Shown here one piece after another: positions 1 to 6,153 of a DNA stretch of 6,164 bases (within the stretch, counting starts at the first letter, position 1; each line of letters opens with the position of its first letter). The stretch spans positions 1 to 6,164 of the forward strand of contig JABMQB010000652.1 in NCBI GenBank assembly GCA_013203525.1, read 5' to 3'. The notes beneath the pieces were generated by a model that did not search any database, was not told the origin of the DNA, and was given only the letters and a program-made list of their open reading frames with translations. A program made the translations under genes and the position numbers. This stretch comes from Mariniphaga sp. (lineage in GTDB: Bacteria; Bacteroidota; Bacteroidia; Bacteroidales; Prolixibacteraceae).

Positions 1-1
1 C

Positions 2-76
2 TGGCCGGTATTTTTAATACCTATAGCAGGTATGGTATTATTTGTTTATCGTTTATCCAGAAAAAAACAAGTTTAA
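2..76 (+). CDS. C-terminal end of an unidentified membrane protein (partial)
   Basis: The second forward frame is open from the window edge to a TAA at 74-76 and reads as 24 residues. A hydrophobic run (PVFLIPIAGMVLFVY) is followed by a basic tail (RLSRKKQV). This is the usual form of a last transmembrane helix with a positively charged cytoplasmic end. Nothing in these few residues identifies the protein family. The first frame is also open here, but its translation is a mixed, low-complexity string without such a pattern, so the second frame is preferred. No clear hairpin terminator follows in 77-178. Confidence is limited because the fragment is so short. Confidence 0.35.
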   Translation, partial: WPVFLIPIAGMVLFVYRLSRKKQV

Positions 77-178
77 ATCGGAACAGCTCCTGGTATACTT
101 TAATTTTTTTTAATAATCAAAAACGCTGATTTCTAATAAAACAAACTACTTTTAAGAATTCGTTTTAACACACTTGAT

Positions 179-952
179 ATGAAAATCATTATTACATTGT
201 CTTTTTTAATTCTTGCCATTATAAGTTTTTCTCAAACAAAATTTATTGCTCATCGGGGTGCTTCATTTCTTGCACCTGAGAATACAATTGCTTCTGCAAA
301 ACTTGGTTGGGAATTAGGAGCCGATGCCGTTGAAATCGATATTCATCTGTCAATGGATAACCGTGTAATGGTGATTCATGATAAAAATACAAAAAGGACT
401 TGCAAGGGAAAAAACATGGAGGTTAAATCTTCACCGTCAACCTTACTGCGCGACCTTGATGCAGGATCATTTAAAGATGAAAAATTCAAAGGTGAAAAAA
501 TTCCTTTTCTTTCCGAAGTTATTGAAATAATTCCTGAGAATAGAAAATTGGTTATTGAGTTAAAAAGCGGTAGTGACATTATTCCACAGGTGAAACGTGT
601 AGTTGAAAAAACCAGCAAATCAGAACAACTTGTTTTTATAAGTTTTAATTGGGATGCTATTGTTAAAACAAAAAGTGAATTTCCGGACAATGCTTGTTAT
701 TGGCTAAGCGCCTTAAAACCGGGACTAAAAAAAAGGATGGAAAAAGCCGCTGAAATTGGATTGGAAGGAGTTAATCTAAGGTTTTCGTTAATCGATGAAA
801 AAATAATGGCTCTTGCAAATGAGCTTGGTTTGGAAATTTTATCCTGGACTGTTGATGATCCAAAAGAAGCAAAACGCCTGTCGGAACTAGGCGTAAAACA
901 AATTACAACAAACCGTCCTAAGTGGTTAAAAGAAGAATTAGATAAACTATAA
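179..952 (+). CDS. secreted glycerophosphodiester phosphodiesterase (GDPD family)
   Basis: This 257-residue protein should hydrolyse glycerophosphodiesters (deacylated phospholipids) to glycerol 3-phosphate and an alcohol. It has the GDPD TIM-barrel signature in order: HRG at residues 25-27, PENT at 33-36, EID at 52-54, HD at 67-68, ELK at 127-129, and a C-terminal SWTVDDPKEAKRLSELGVK stretch ending in TTNRP. His25, Arg26, Glu52, Asp54, His67 and Glu127 match the catalytic and metal-binding positions of the family. Residues 1-18 form a signal peptide (Lys-Ile start, hydrophobic core, likely cut before Gln19). There is no lipobox cysteine, so a soluble periplasmic enzyme is expected. The mature barrel starts almost at once, only a few residues before HRG. 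The length is normal for the family. The start is supported by the signal peptide; no Shine-Dalgarno sequence is visible. It converges on meaB with 11 bases between the stops. The family call is firm; the preferred substrate is not readable. Confidence 0.93.
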   Translation: MKIIITLSFLILAIISFSQTKFIAHRGASFLAPENTIASAKLGWELGADAVEIDIHLSMDNRVMVIHDKNTKRTCKGKNMEVKSSPSTLLRDLDAGSFKDEKFKGEKIPFLSEVIEIIPENRKLVIELKSGSDIIPQVKRVVEKTSKSEQLVFISFNWDAIVKTKSEFPDNACYWLSALKPGLKKRMEKAAEIGLEGVNLRFSLIDEKIMALANELGLEILSWTVDDPKEAKRLSELGVKQITTNRPKWLKEELDKL

Positions 953-960
953 AATTATTA

Positions 961-991
961 AAATTACTTGTTAAGATCAAGTAGTTTTTTT
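961..991 (+). terminator. probable rho-independent terminator of the GDPD gene, inside the 3' end of meaB
   Basis: Bases 961-970 (AAATTACTTG) can pair with 978-987 (CAAGTAGTTT) through ten pairs including one G-U, around a 7-base loop. The lower stem runs into a T-run at 985-991. It starts 8 bases after the GDPD stop codon, where a terminator is expected. It lies over the meaB stop codon and last residues (LLDLNK on the minus strand), so one stretch serves both. The minus-strand side is also U-rich but less regular (TAATTTTAATAATTTT), so weak bidirectional action is possible. The stem is AT-rich, hence moderate confidence. Confidence 0.5.
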
Positions 992-2064
992 GCAGCAGCA
1001 AATGAACTTATCTCAGAATTTAAAACCTTCTGTTCTAATTCAATCTGAAGTTTTTTTATTTCAGGATTATTATAAAATCTGTTTTTCAGCTGTTCATTAA
1101 TCGTTTCATACATCCAGAATCGCGACTGTTCATTTCGGTGCTTTTTAAAGAATCCTTTATTCACAGTCATTTTCCGATATTCTTCAATTGATGCCCAAAT
1201 TTCCTTTATCCCCTGATCTTTTAATGCTGAACACGTAAAGACCTTAGGATCCCATGTTGATTCTTTTGAAGGAAACAGGTGCAATGCATTCAAATACTGC
1301 GACATTGCAAGATGTGCCTTTTCAGTATTACCGCCATCGGCTTTATTTATTGCAATAGCATCTGCCATTTCCATGATGCCACGCTTGATTCCTTGTAATT
1401 CATCACCAGCGCCAGCAAGCATAAGAAGTAAAAAAAAATCAGTCATTGAATGAACAGCTGTTTCACTTTGCCCTACCCCAACTGTTTCAATAAAAATGGT
1501 TGAAAATCCGGCAGCTTCGCATAAAATAATTGTCTCCCTGGTTTTTCTTGCTACTCCACCAAGTGAACCAGCTGAAGGAGTTGGACGGATATATGCAAGA
1601 GGATCGCTGGACAAATCTTCCATACGTGTTTTATCACCAAGTATACTTCCCCTACTCCTTTCACTACTTGGATCAACAGCTAAAACAGCCAGCTTTTTAT
1701 TTTGAGAAGTGATATATTTTCCAAGCGATTCAATAAACGTACTTTTCCCAACTCCCGGAACTCCCGTTATACCAATCCTTATTGAATTCCCGGCATAAGG
1801 AAGGCATTTCATTACAATTTCCTGAGCAATTTCAAAATGCTCTGGCTTCGAACTTTCTATTAAGGTTACTGCTTTACTTAGAATTGTAATGGTTCCTTCA
1901 AGTATCCCTTTAAAATATTCATCGACAGACAATACTTTTCGATTTTTGTTTAAAAATTTGTCAACCGATTCTTTACTAACAACGGGAGGCTTATTAACGC
2001 CTTTGTTAACTATTAATCCCTCAAAAGAAGGATCATTTTCAACATGTTTTTGTTTCTTCTTCAC
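964..2064 (-). CDS. meaB: MeaB/ArgK-type G3E-family GTPase, chaperone for methylmalonyl-CoA mutase
   Basis: MeaB-type GTPases load and protect the cobalamin cofactor of methylmalonyl-CoA mutase or related acyl-CoA mutases in the cytoplasm. In residue numbers from the GTG start at 2064, the protein (366 aa) shows the P-loop GVPGVGKST at about 101-109, DPSSERSRGSILGDKTRM at about 131-148, the switch motif ETVGVGQSE at about 193-201, and the GTP-specificity motif NKAD at about 240-243. A helical C-terminal tail probably serves dimerisation. The first 50 or so residues (EGLIVNKGVNKPP..., LSVDEYFKGILEGTITILS) are an N-terminal extension that I recall as characteristic of Bacteroidetes homologues. 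The start is uncertain. The frame is open to a TTG at 2100 (378 aa), but the probable promoter at 2113-2145 would place the RNA start at about 2105, leaving almost no leader. GTG 2064 gives MKKKQKHVENDPSFEGL, which fits the family better. No ATG is available before the P-loop region except one at residue 86. No mutase gene lies in the window, so the partner is encoded elsewhere. Confidence 0.92.
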   Translation of the reverse strand: MKKKQKHVENDPSFEGLIVNKGVNKPPVVSKESVDKFLNKNRKVLSVDEYFKGILEGTITILSKAVTLIESSKPEHFEIAQEIVMKCLPYAGNSIRIGITGVPGVGKSTFIESLGKYITSQNKKLAVLAVDPSSERSRGSILGDKTRMEDLSSDPLAYIRPTPSAGSLGGVARKTRETIILCEAAGFSTIFIETVGVGQSETAVHSMTDFFLLLMLAGAGDELQGIKRGIMEMADAIAINKADGGNTEKAHLAMSQYLNALHLFPSKESTWDPKVFTCSALKDQGIKEIWASIEEYRKMTVNKGFFKKHRNEQSRFWMYETINEQLKNRFYNNPEIKKLQIELEQKVLNSEISSFAAAKKLLDLNK

Positions 2065-2112
2065 AGTTGTATAATTTAATCCTAAACCGAACCAAATCAA
2101 AAAATCTTTTTA

Positions 2113-2145
2113 CGAAAATACAATTAATAAAAAAATATCAGCAAA
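2113..2145 (-). promoter_or_regulatory. probable Bacteroidetes-type promoter of meaB
   Basis: Read on the minus strand, TTTG (2145-2142) is followed after 21 bases by TATTTTCG (2120-2113). This matches the Bacteroidetes TTTG / TAnnTTTG consensus with one mismatch in the -7 element. The predicted RNA start, near 2105, leaves about 40 bases before the GTG at 2064 and supports that start over the TTG at 2100. The upstream TTTG is the end of the T-run belonging to the terminator of the preceding gene. Confidence 0.5.
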
Positions 2146-2174
2146 AAAAATGCCTTGGAATAAAAACCAAGGCA
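2143..2174 (-). terminator. rho-independent terminator of the DUF1573 gene
   Basis: The perfect 8-bp inverted repeat TGCCTTGG (2151-2158) and CCAAGGCA (2167-2174) encloses an 8-base AT loop. On the minus strand it is followed directly by eight T residues (2150-2143). It lies 26 bases past the stop of the gene at 2201-3292 and ahead of meaB on the same strand, so the two genes are probably separate transcription units. On the plus strand the T-run after the stem is short (cttttag). Confidence 0.85.
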
Positions 2175-2200
2175 CTTTTAGTATTGAATGTATAATCGAT

Positions 2201-3292
2201 TTAACTTTCCGTTTCAACATTTGAAGACACTCGAAGTGTAGTGGTTGGTGTTTTAGGATCATTTGTAATCACAGTAATAGTTTTACTTTGACGTCCTCTT
2301 TTTCCTTTTGAGTCAAATACTACTTTAATTGGAACACTTTTGCCTGAAGATATAACTGTTTCGGCAGGTGTTACAGCCGTGCACCCACAAGATGAACGGA
2401 TATTTCGAATTACCAAATCCCTTTTACCACTGTTTGTTAAAGTAAATGAATGCTCAACTTTATCACCCTGGCTAATTTTACCAAAGTCATGCGTATTGGA
2501 ATCAAATGCTACTACAGGTGAATTTGCCATCTCCTCCGCAGAAAGATGTGAGAAATCTTCTTCGATTGTGGCACTTAAACTTACTGCGTTTCTGTAATTA
2601 TCATCCCCGTTTATAATAAGATATATCCTGTCAGAAGCATAACCATAGGTTTCTTTTCCTTTTGCATCGTATGTAACTTTAAGAACCGATTTCCCTTTAG
2701 GTGGAACTACATTTGGAGTCACCACTGCTTTAACATGCTTAGGTACCGTTTTAAAACCAATGGTCACAGGTTCATCCGTATCATTTACTAATTCCAACGA
2801 TCCCGTTTTAACTTCATTGCTTTTAATTCTGGAAAATGAAATTGTATTTGTTCGAACCATCAGATCCCCAATTTTTCTTGGATATAATTCAGCCAATGTT
2901 TTTTCACGCTGCTCTGTAACACCAGCAATAGATAAATTAATAACCGGAGTTTCGGCATTGCTCTGAACTGTTACAGCTTTACTAAATTTCCCTGGCCTTC
3001 CTTTAGGATTATAACTTACCTGAATACTTCCCTTCTGACCTGGTGCCACAGGTTCGCGAGTCCATTTAGGTGTTGTACATCCACATGATGCTCTAACATT
3101 GTTTAGCACCAACGGCACTTCCCCTTTGTTTGTAAATTCAAAAGTGGTTGTTTGTACTCCTGCTTCTTCCTTAAATGTTCCGAAATCATGCCTCATGTTC
3201 TCAAAAACAATTTTTGGTTTTTGTTGTGCACTTACTATAGTTACACCTGCTACAAACACCAAAACAAACATTAATCGTATTATGTGTTTCAT
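2201..3292 (-). CDS. secreted three-repeat DUF1573 protein (ASH/HYDIN-like Ig fold)
   Basis: This is a 363-residue exported protein of unknown biochemical role. Residues 1-22 are a signal peptide (MKHIIRLMF..., hydrophobic core, SAQ cut site) with no lipobox cysteine. Residues about 28-125 are one DUF1573 domain with HDFG at 35-38, SCGCT at 69-73 and YNPKGRPGKFSK at 95-105. Residues about 260-358 are a second, with HDFG at 268-271, SCGCT at 301-305 and FDSKGKRGRQSK at 326-337. Between them, residues about 145-245 look like a third, degenerate repeat. It keeps LELVNDTDEPV and YDAKGKETYG but has lost the HDFG and CGC motifs. DUF1573 proteins are abundant in Bacteroidetes and related to ASH/HYDIN beta-sandwich domains; their function is not established. 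The paired CGC cysteines could bind metal or form disulfides, but that is speculation. The start is fixed by the signal peptide (ATG at 3292). The gene has its own terminator and is divergent from the histidine kinase gene. Confidence 0.9.
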   Translation of the reverse strand: MKHIIRLMFVLVFVAGVTIVSAQQKPKIVFENMRHDFGTFKEEAGVQTTTFEFTNKGEVPLVLNNVRASCGCTTPKWTREPVAPGQKGSIQVSYNPKGRPGKFSKAVTVQSNAETPVINLSIAGVTEQREKTLAELYPRKIGDLMVRTNTISFSRIKSNEVKTGSLELVNDTDEPVTIGFKTVPKHVKAVVTPNVVPPKGKSVLKVTYDAKGKETYGYASDRIYLIINGDDNYRNAVSLSATIEEDFSHLSAEEMANSPVVAFDSNTHDFGKISQGDKVEHSFTLTNSGKRDLVIRNIRSSCGCTAVTPAETVISSGKSVPIKVVFDSKGKRGRQSKTITVITNDPKTPTTTLRVSSNVETES

Positions 3293-3337
3293 AATTATTA
3301 AATTTAATTTTTATAATTATATCAAATTCAAATAGCT

Positions 3338-3409
3338 GTTAACAAAATTACACATGTAAAATCAAATATTTTGTTAATCGCTTAATTTATTTGTTAATAA
3401 TTTGTTAAT
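3338..3409. repeat. repeated TTTGTTAAT motifs in the divergent intergenic region
   Basis: Three identical plus-strand copies of TTTGTTAAT lie at 3370-3378, 3390-3398 and 3401-3409; the first and third continue as CG. A fourth, near-identical copy (TTTGTTAAC) is inverted at 3338-3346. Starts are 20 and 11 bases apart, about two and one helical turns. OmpR/PhoB-class regulators bind direct half-sites about 10-11 bases apart, so these could be sites for the response regulator encoded downstream. The inverted copy overlaps the candidate -7 element of the DUF1573 gene. The repeats are directly visible; the operator role is inference. Confidence 0.45.
3343..3350 (-). promoter_or_regulatory. candidate -7 element for the DUF1573 gene
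   Basis: Minus-strand TAATTTTG (3350-3343) matches the Bacteroidetes TAnnTTTG consensus exactly and would give a leader of roughly 40-45 bases before the ATG at 3292. No TTTG is found 19-21 bases upstream, so the promoter would be incomplete or dependent on an activator. An alternative is a sigma70-like TTGTTA, 18 bases, TATAAT arrangement slightly nearer the gene. AT-rich sequence makes both weak calls. Confidence 0.35.
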
Positions 3410-3463
3410 CGGGCAATTAAATAAAAATATTTCATAGATTAGCTAATAGCCATCAACAAAAAA

Positions 3464-4765
3464 ATGAAACAAAATACTTTAAGATATATTATCATATTTG
3501 CCATAATTGTTGTCATTGGAATTTTTATGGTTCAATCGGCTATTTTAAAAAACCGTTTTGATTTAAGTGAAAAACTATTTAATGAAAGCACACAAATAGC
3601 CTTGAAAGAAGTAACCTGGCAAATTCTGGAATATAATAAAACATACTATGGGCAATCGGCCGATTTTGAAAACCTTGGCCCTATTGAAAGAGTTGCTAAT
3701 GATTATTATATCGCAAATGTAAACGATGTTATTGATGGTGAAGTATTAAAATTCCATCTGACAGAAGAATTTAAAAAGCATACTATTAATACCGATTTTG
3801 AATTTGCTGTTTACGACTGCGACACGGATAGCATGAAATATGGTGCATATATTTGTGCCTATGCAGATTCCTGTAATCATGTTAAAAATATGAACCTGCC
3901 CAAAAGTGATAAGTTTACGTATTATTTTGGCGTTCACTTTCCAAAAAGATCACAATATTTTAATGCATGTTTGCAAAGTTCATATATTTTTACAATCCTC
4001 TTAATAATTGTCGTTTCATTTTTTGGTTACACTTTCTATATAATTTTCAGGCAAAGGCAACTTTCTGAAATTCAAAAAAACTTTATCAATAACCTGACGC
4101 ATGAATTAAAAACTCCCATATCTTCAATCGGATTATCAGCAAAGGTATTAAACGATCAGAAAATTTTAGAATCACCAGACCGGCTATTTAAATACACAGG
4201 AATTATACAAGAGCAAAACCAGAGGCTTTCTAAAAACGTGGAAAAAGTATTAAACCTGGCTTCATTGGAAAAAAATAAAATACAATTAAATCTCGAAAAA
4301 ATTGGATTGAATAAATTTACTGAAAATGTAATACAACAATTCGATCAAACATCTAATGGAGATAAATCAAATGTAACTTTTAAATCTTATTCCGATGATT
4401 TAATAATTTATGCCGACAAATTCCATCTAACTCAGATATTTCTAAATATATTAGAAAATTCAGTAAAATATTGCGAGAAAATACCTGAAATAAATATCAG
4501 AATTGAAAAAACATCAAAAGGAAATAATCTGATTTTTAAAGATAATGGTATTGGTATTCCTGCTTTTGCCAAAAAAAAAATATTCCAAAAATTTTACAGG
4601 GTGCCTACCGGGAATGTACACAATGTTAAAGGATTTGGATTAGGTCTCGATTATGTGAAAAAAATAATTAAAGCTCATAAATGGAAAATTAAGGTGGATG
4701 ACAATCCTAAAGGTGGAAGTATTTTTTCAATATTAATACCCTTAAATAATTATGGCAGACAGTAA
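3464..4765 (+). CDS. membrane sensor histidine kinase of an OmpR-class two-component system
   Basis: This 433-residue inner-membrane kinase senses a signal in the periplasm and phosphorylates the regulator encoded next to it. TM1 is at about 7-25 and TM2 at about 173-195, leaving a periplasmic domain of about 145 residues that matches no sensor fold I recognise. The HisKA domain follows directly, without a clear HAMP: FINNLTHELKTP, with phospho-acceptor His213. The ATPase domain has the N box NILENSVKY (328-336), G1 box DNGIGIP (360-366), F box FQKFYRV (374-380) and G2 box GFGLGL (390-395), so it should be active. The periplasmic part has cysteines at 119, 131, 137 and 169, which might form disulfides. 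The architecture resembles Bacteroidetes RprX-type kinases, but the signal cannot be inferred. The ATG at 3464 sits just before TM1 and is the natural start; no Shine-Dalgarno is seen. Its last 14 bases overlap the regulator gene. Confidence 0.93.
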   Translation: MKQNTLRYIIIFAIIVVIGIFMVQSAILKNRFDLSEKLFNESTQIALKEVTWQILEYNKTYYGQSADFENLGPIERVANDYYIANVNDVIDGEVLKFHLTEEFKKHTINTDFEFAVYDCDTDSMKYGAYICAYADSCNHVKNMNLPKSDKFTYYFGVHFPKRSQYFNACLQSSYIFTILLIIVVSFFGYTFYIIFRQRQLSEIQKNFINNLTHELKTPISSIGLSAKVLNDQKILESPDRLFKYTGIIQEQNQRLSKNVEKVLNLASLEKNKIQLNLEKIGLNKFTENVIQQFDQTSNGDKSNVTFKSYSDDLIIYADKFHLTQIFLNILENSVKYCEKIPEINIRIEKTSKGNNLIFKDNGIGIPAFAKKKIFQKFYRVPTGNVHNVKGFGLGLDYVKKIIKAHKWKIKVDDNPKGGSIFSILIPLNNYGRQ

Positions 4766-5465
4766 TATTAAAATACTTTTAGTTGAAGACGACCAGGCTC
4801 TTGGATTTATCGTGAAAGACAACCTTGTTCAGAAACAATTTGATGTTGACGTTGCCGAAGATGGAGAAAAAGCATTAGAGTTATTCAAAGCAAATAAATA
4901 TGCTGTCATCATATTAGATATAATGCTTCCAAAAAAGGATGGTTTTACAGTGGCAAAAGAAATAAGGAGCACCGATGAAAATATCCCCATTCTTTTTCTC
5001 ACAGCACGTTCGATGACTGAAGATAAAATAAAAGGGCTCACAATTGGTGGAGACGATTATATTACAAAGCCTTTCAGTATGGAAGAGTTGATATTGAAAA
5101 TCAAAATTTTCCTTAAAAGAAGCGATGTTTATTTACCATTCGATATAAATCAAACTCCAGCAGAATTAAAAATTGGTAAATATATTTTTAAACCCGACGA
5201 TTTATTACTAATTTTTAACGAAAATCCCAAAAGGCTTACTTTAAAAGAAGCTGAATTAATAAGCCTTTTTGCAAAAAATCCCAATACAATTCTTGGCAGA
5301 AGTGAAATACTTAAACAAATTTGGGGATCAGACGATTATTTTTTAGGCAGGAGCCTCGATGTTTTTATTTCCCGATTAAGGAAATACTTTAAAAACGACC
5401 CTGATATTAAAATAGTTAATATCCATGGAATCGGATTCAGATTTAACTTCAGGAAAATTGAATAA
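4752..5465 (+). CDS. OmpR/PhoB-family response regulator
   Basis: This 237-residue cytoplasmic transcription factor is the partner of the kinase just upstream. The receiver domain (about 6-120) has the acidic pocket Glu12-Asp13-Asp14, phospho-acceptor Asp56 in LDIMLPKKDG, Thr84 in LTAR and Lys106 in TKPF, so all conserved phosphorylation residues are present. The C-terminal winged helix (about 155-235) shows LTLKEAELISLF, the recognition-helix region GRSLDVFISRLRKYF, and the terminal hairpin IVNIHGIGFRF. The ATG at 4752 lies inside the last codons of the kinase gene in another frame (14-base overlap), which suggests translational coupling and a fixed ratio of the two proteins. Twelve bases after its stop the TauE/SafE-like gene begins, with no terminator between. 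Target genes are unknown; the repeats at 3338-3409 are candidate sites. Confidence 0.95.
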   Translation: MADSNIKILLVEDDQALGFIVKDNLVQKQFDVDVAEDGEKALELFKANKYAVIILDIMLPKKDGFTVAKEIRSTDENIPILFLTARSMTEDKIKGLTIGGDDYITKPFSMEELILKIKIFLKRSDVYLPFDINQTPAELKIGKYIFKPDDLLLIFNENPKRLTLKEAELISLFAKNPNTILGRSEILKQIWGSDDYFLGRSLDVFISRLRKYFKNDPDIKIVNIHGIGFRFNFRKIE

Positions 5466-5477
5466 AATTATATTGTA

Positions 5478-5846
5478 ATGACTGTTTCACAACTTGTAAT
5501 CTTAATAATAATAGGCCTTCTTTCAGGAATATTGGCAGGAGTCCTTGGTGTTGGCGGGGCAATTATAGTAATTCCTGCACTGGTATTTATATTTGGAATG
5601 TCGCAACACGAAGCACAAGGAACCAGCCTTGCATTTATGCTGCCCCCAATAGGAATACTGGCTACCTGGAATTATTATAAAGAAGGCTATGTTAACTGGA
5701 AAGTAGCACTAATATTGGCTATCATGTTTTTTATAGGTGCATATTTTGGTTCAATGCTTTCAATTAATCTATCAGAAAAAATACTTAAAAAGATTTTTGG
5801 GATTCTTTTGCTACTTGCTGCCGCAAAAATGCTATTTTCAAAATAA
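5478..5846 (+). CDS. half-size TauE/SafE-family membrane permease
   Basis: This is a 122-residue integral membrane protein with one TauE/SafE (old DUF81) repeat. Family members export or import small anions such as sulfite, sulfoacetate or other organosulfur compounds, but the substrate cannot be read here. The family signature is at the N-terminus: GLLSGILAGVLGVGGAIIVIPALV (residues 13-36), then QGTSLAF (47-53). Hydrophobic segments lie at about 5-24, 27-42, 48-65, 74-94 and 104-119. Full-length members are about 250 residues with two such repeats. The next 96 bases up to rpmH contain no second half in any frame, and the protein ends naturally in AAAKMLFSK, so it is a true half-size form that probably dimerises, not a frameshifted one. 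It starts 12 bases after the response regulator stop, so it is probably the third gene of that operon. No hairpin terminator follows it. Confidence 0.85.
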   Translation: MTVSQLVILIIIGLLSGILAGVLGVGGAIIVIPALVFIFGMSQHEAQGTSLAFMLPPIGILATWNYYKEGYVNWKVALILAIMFFIGAYFGSMLSINLSEKILKKIFGILLLLAAAKMLFSK

Positions 5847-5868
5847 AAATATTAAAAAACCCTATTGT

Positions 5869-5899
5869 TTTGGAAGAACAAAAAAAACAACTATTTTTG
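5869..5899 (+). promoter_or_regulatory. Bacteroidetes housekeeping promoter of rpmH
   Basis: TTTG at 5869-5872 is followed after exactly 19 bases by TATTTTTG at 5892-5899. This is a full match to the Bacteroidetes primary-sigma consensus TTTG-N19-TAnnTTTG. The expected RNA start is around 5904-5907, giving a leader of about 35-40 bases before the rpmH ATG. A strong promoter fits a ribosomal protein gene and makes rpmH independent of the upstream two-component operon. Confidence 0.8.
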
Positions 5900-5942
5900 C
5901 AATCCGAAATTTAAGAAGGGATTTAATTATATAATAATCACG

Positions 5943-6101
5943 ATGAAAAGAACATTTCAACCATCGAATAGGAAAAGGAAGAATAAACACGGCTTTAGAG
6001 AAAGAATGTCGACTGTTAACGGAAGAAAAATAGTTAAAGCACGCCGTGCGAAAGGAAGAAGAAAACTTTCTGTTTCGGACGAACCGAGACATAAAAAATA
6101 A
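5943..6101 (+). CDS. rpmH: 50S ribosomal protein L34
   Basis: L34 is a small, very basic protein of the large ribosomal subunit. This 52-residue product starts MKRTFQPSNRKRKNKHGFRERM, the nearly invariant L34 signature, continues with RKIVKARRAKGRRKLSVSDE, and has the usual length for Bacteroidetes. The frame is open further upstream, to about 5865, but the L34 signature fixes the start at the ATG at 5943, 44 bases after the -7 element. No Shine-Dalgarno is visible; the leader just before the start is AT-rich. Unlike the common dnaA-rpmH-rnpA arrangement of many bacteria, the gene is preceded by a membrane protein gene and followed at once by a terminator, so it appears to be transcribed alone. 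Confidence 0.97.
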   Translation: MKRTFQPSNRKRKNKHGFRERMSTVNGRKIVKARRAKGRRKLSVSDEPRHKK

Positions 6102-6121
6102 ATTCATTTTTTCATTTTTTT

Positions 6122-6153
6122 AGAAAGGTAAAGAACAATTTCTTTGCCTTTTT
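6122..6153 (+). terminator. rho-independent terminator of rpmH
   Basis: AAAGGTAAAGAA (6124-6135) pairs with TTCTTTGCCTTT (6140-6151) over 12 positions, with a single U-G pair, around the tetraloop CAAT. The stem can extend by two more pairs. T residues at 6149-6153 close the structure and a T-rich tail (GTGTTTATA) follows. It begins about 20 bases after the rpmH stop codon. Confidence 0.75.

Noticed and set aside
77..178. Promoter for the GDPD gene (TACTTTTA at 147-154)
   Set aside because: It has one mismatch to the TAnnTTTG element and no TTTG at the right distance upstream; in such AT-rich sequence this is not enough.
376..690. Minus-strand open frame of 104 codons inside the GDPD gene
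   Set aside because: It is fully contained in a gene with clear family motifs, and its translation has no recognisable pattern; it is a shadow of the real gene.
964..2064. A B12/methylmalonyl-CoA mutase gene cluster around meaB
   Set aside because: No mutase, epimerase or cobalamin gene or riboswitch is seen on either side; meaB stands alone here.
3464..5465. Naming the two-component pair rprX/rprY
   Set aside because: The architecture is similar, but the overall class is common in Bacteroidetes and paralogues cannot be separated without alignment, so no symbol was assigned.
5865..5942. Extended N-terminus for L34 from an upstream in-frame ATG
   Set aside because: The L34 signature starts exactly at the ATG at 5943. 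The extension would cover the promoter and its predicted RNA start, so it could not be translated from that transcript.
5846..5942. Frameshifted second half of the TauE/SafE protein
   Set aside because: The 96-base gap has no hydrophobic coding frame with family motifs and is occupied by the rpmH promoter and leader.
5862..6107. Minus-strand open frame opposite rpmH
   Set aside because: It covers the L34 coding sequence and its consensus promoter; the composition is that of a complement shadow, with no family resemblance.
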